Below are positions 16,802 to 17,153 of a DNA stretch of 17,153 bases, piece by piece. Each line of letters starts with the position of its first letter. The first letter of the stretch is position 1. The stretch is taken from NCBI GenBank assembly GCA_030374735.1, contig JASCIV010000540.1, positions 1-17,153 on the forward strand. Reading direction: 5' to 3'. A model generated the notes under the pieces. The model did not search any database and was not told the origin of the DNA. It saw nothing but the letters and a program-made list of their open reading frames with translations. The DNA is from Gracilaria caudata (Eukaryota; Rhodophyta; Florideophyceae; Gracilariales; Gracilariaceae). A program made the translations under genes and the position numbers.

Positions 16802-17153
16802 TGGATACTAAAGCGAATAAAATGTGTCATCTCTCGAGGTCGACGGTGTGACAAGGATGAGGGAATGTAAGGGACAGATACTGTCGAGCAGGCCGTCTAC
16901 AGTAAGTTATTGTACTGAGACTCCTGCACGTAATGCTGTTTGCCGCGACTCGCCACCATGCCAGTCCAAGGACTGGCATGGTGGCATGTCTTCATGAATT
17001 GACTTGTTCCACTCAAATAACTCACTCGAAGGTGGAAGTACATACTTGATGATTGTGGTGCGAACACCACCGGAGGAACCGGAAAGAACCGCCTCGCGGT
17101 AGAAGCACCCACAGGGTGTTCAGGCCTGCTCTCGCGGGGTAGCGCAGAGGCAA
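16802..17153. other. Right-edge region, possible edge of another gene
   Basis: Apart from the palindrome at 16952-16985, nothing definite. A minus-strand frame is open from the window edge to 16897 (no ATG near the edge; the GTG at 17112 is an unlikely start) and contains a GTGAGT donor-like site near 17027. It could be the tail of a gene entering from the right or a first exon, but no domain is recognisable. Confidence 0.3.
16952..16985. repeat. Perfect 34-nt palindrome
   Basis: Arms GCCACCATGCCAGTCC (16952-16967) and GGACTGGCATGGTGGC (16970-16985) are exact complements around AA. Each strand therefore carries GCCACCATG, an optimal-looking translation start context, but only very short frames follow. 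Confidence 0.92.

Noticed and set aside
1..17153. tRNA, rRNA or CRISPR arrays
   Set aside because: I looked for T-loop-like GGTTCRA motifs and regularly spaced repeats by eye. The few matches lack the rest of a tRNA, and no spaced repeat array exists.

Overview
This window is nuclear-type eukaryotic DNA. Its genes are intronless, have clear TATA boxes about 70-120 bp upstream of the ATG and a purine at -3, and several products carry eukaryotic signal peptides. A decayed Ty3/Gypsy retroelement lies between genes. Intron-poor genes among retroelement relics suggest a red alga, perhaps a florideophyte like Chondrus, but that is inference from gene style and no marker gene proves it.

Layout: (1) 3-1991 (+) is the 3' part of a gene for a cysteine-free protein of unknown function, cut by the left edge. 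(2) 1992-4512 has no supportable gene. (3) 4635-5021 (+) encodes a small secreted protein with eight cysteines, preceded by a TATA box and an upstream ORF whose stop overlaps the main start. (4) 5515-6360 (-) lies in an abrupt GC-rich island of about 1.1 kb and encodes a membrane-anchored or secreted protein with a long His tract and a Cys-rich C-terminus. Two copies of a 28-nt palindrome stand upstream of its promoter. (5) 7289-8467 (-) encodes a secreted protein with an integrin-beta-like von Willebrand A domain. (6) 9817-10690 (-) is a decayed Ty3/Gypsy reverse transcriptase/RNase H. (7) 11172-11789 (-) is a secreted NTR/TIMP-like gene with a Cys-rich tail, broken by two compensating frameshifts. 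(8) 12082-13683 (-) encodes a 15-repeat ankyrin protein with a recent 198-bp internal duplication. (9) 15122-16708 (-) encodes a BCS1-type AAA ATPase. The right edge has a 34-nt palindrome and possibly the edge of another gene.

Four of the genes encode extracytoplasmic Cys-rich proteins, and three of these share a similar cysteine spacing with an 'IG' just before one Cys. I infer a local group of extracellular-matrix, adhesion or defence proteins. The ankyrin and AAA genes look intracellular, and I see no pathway linking them to the secreted set.
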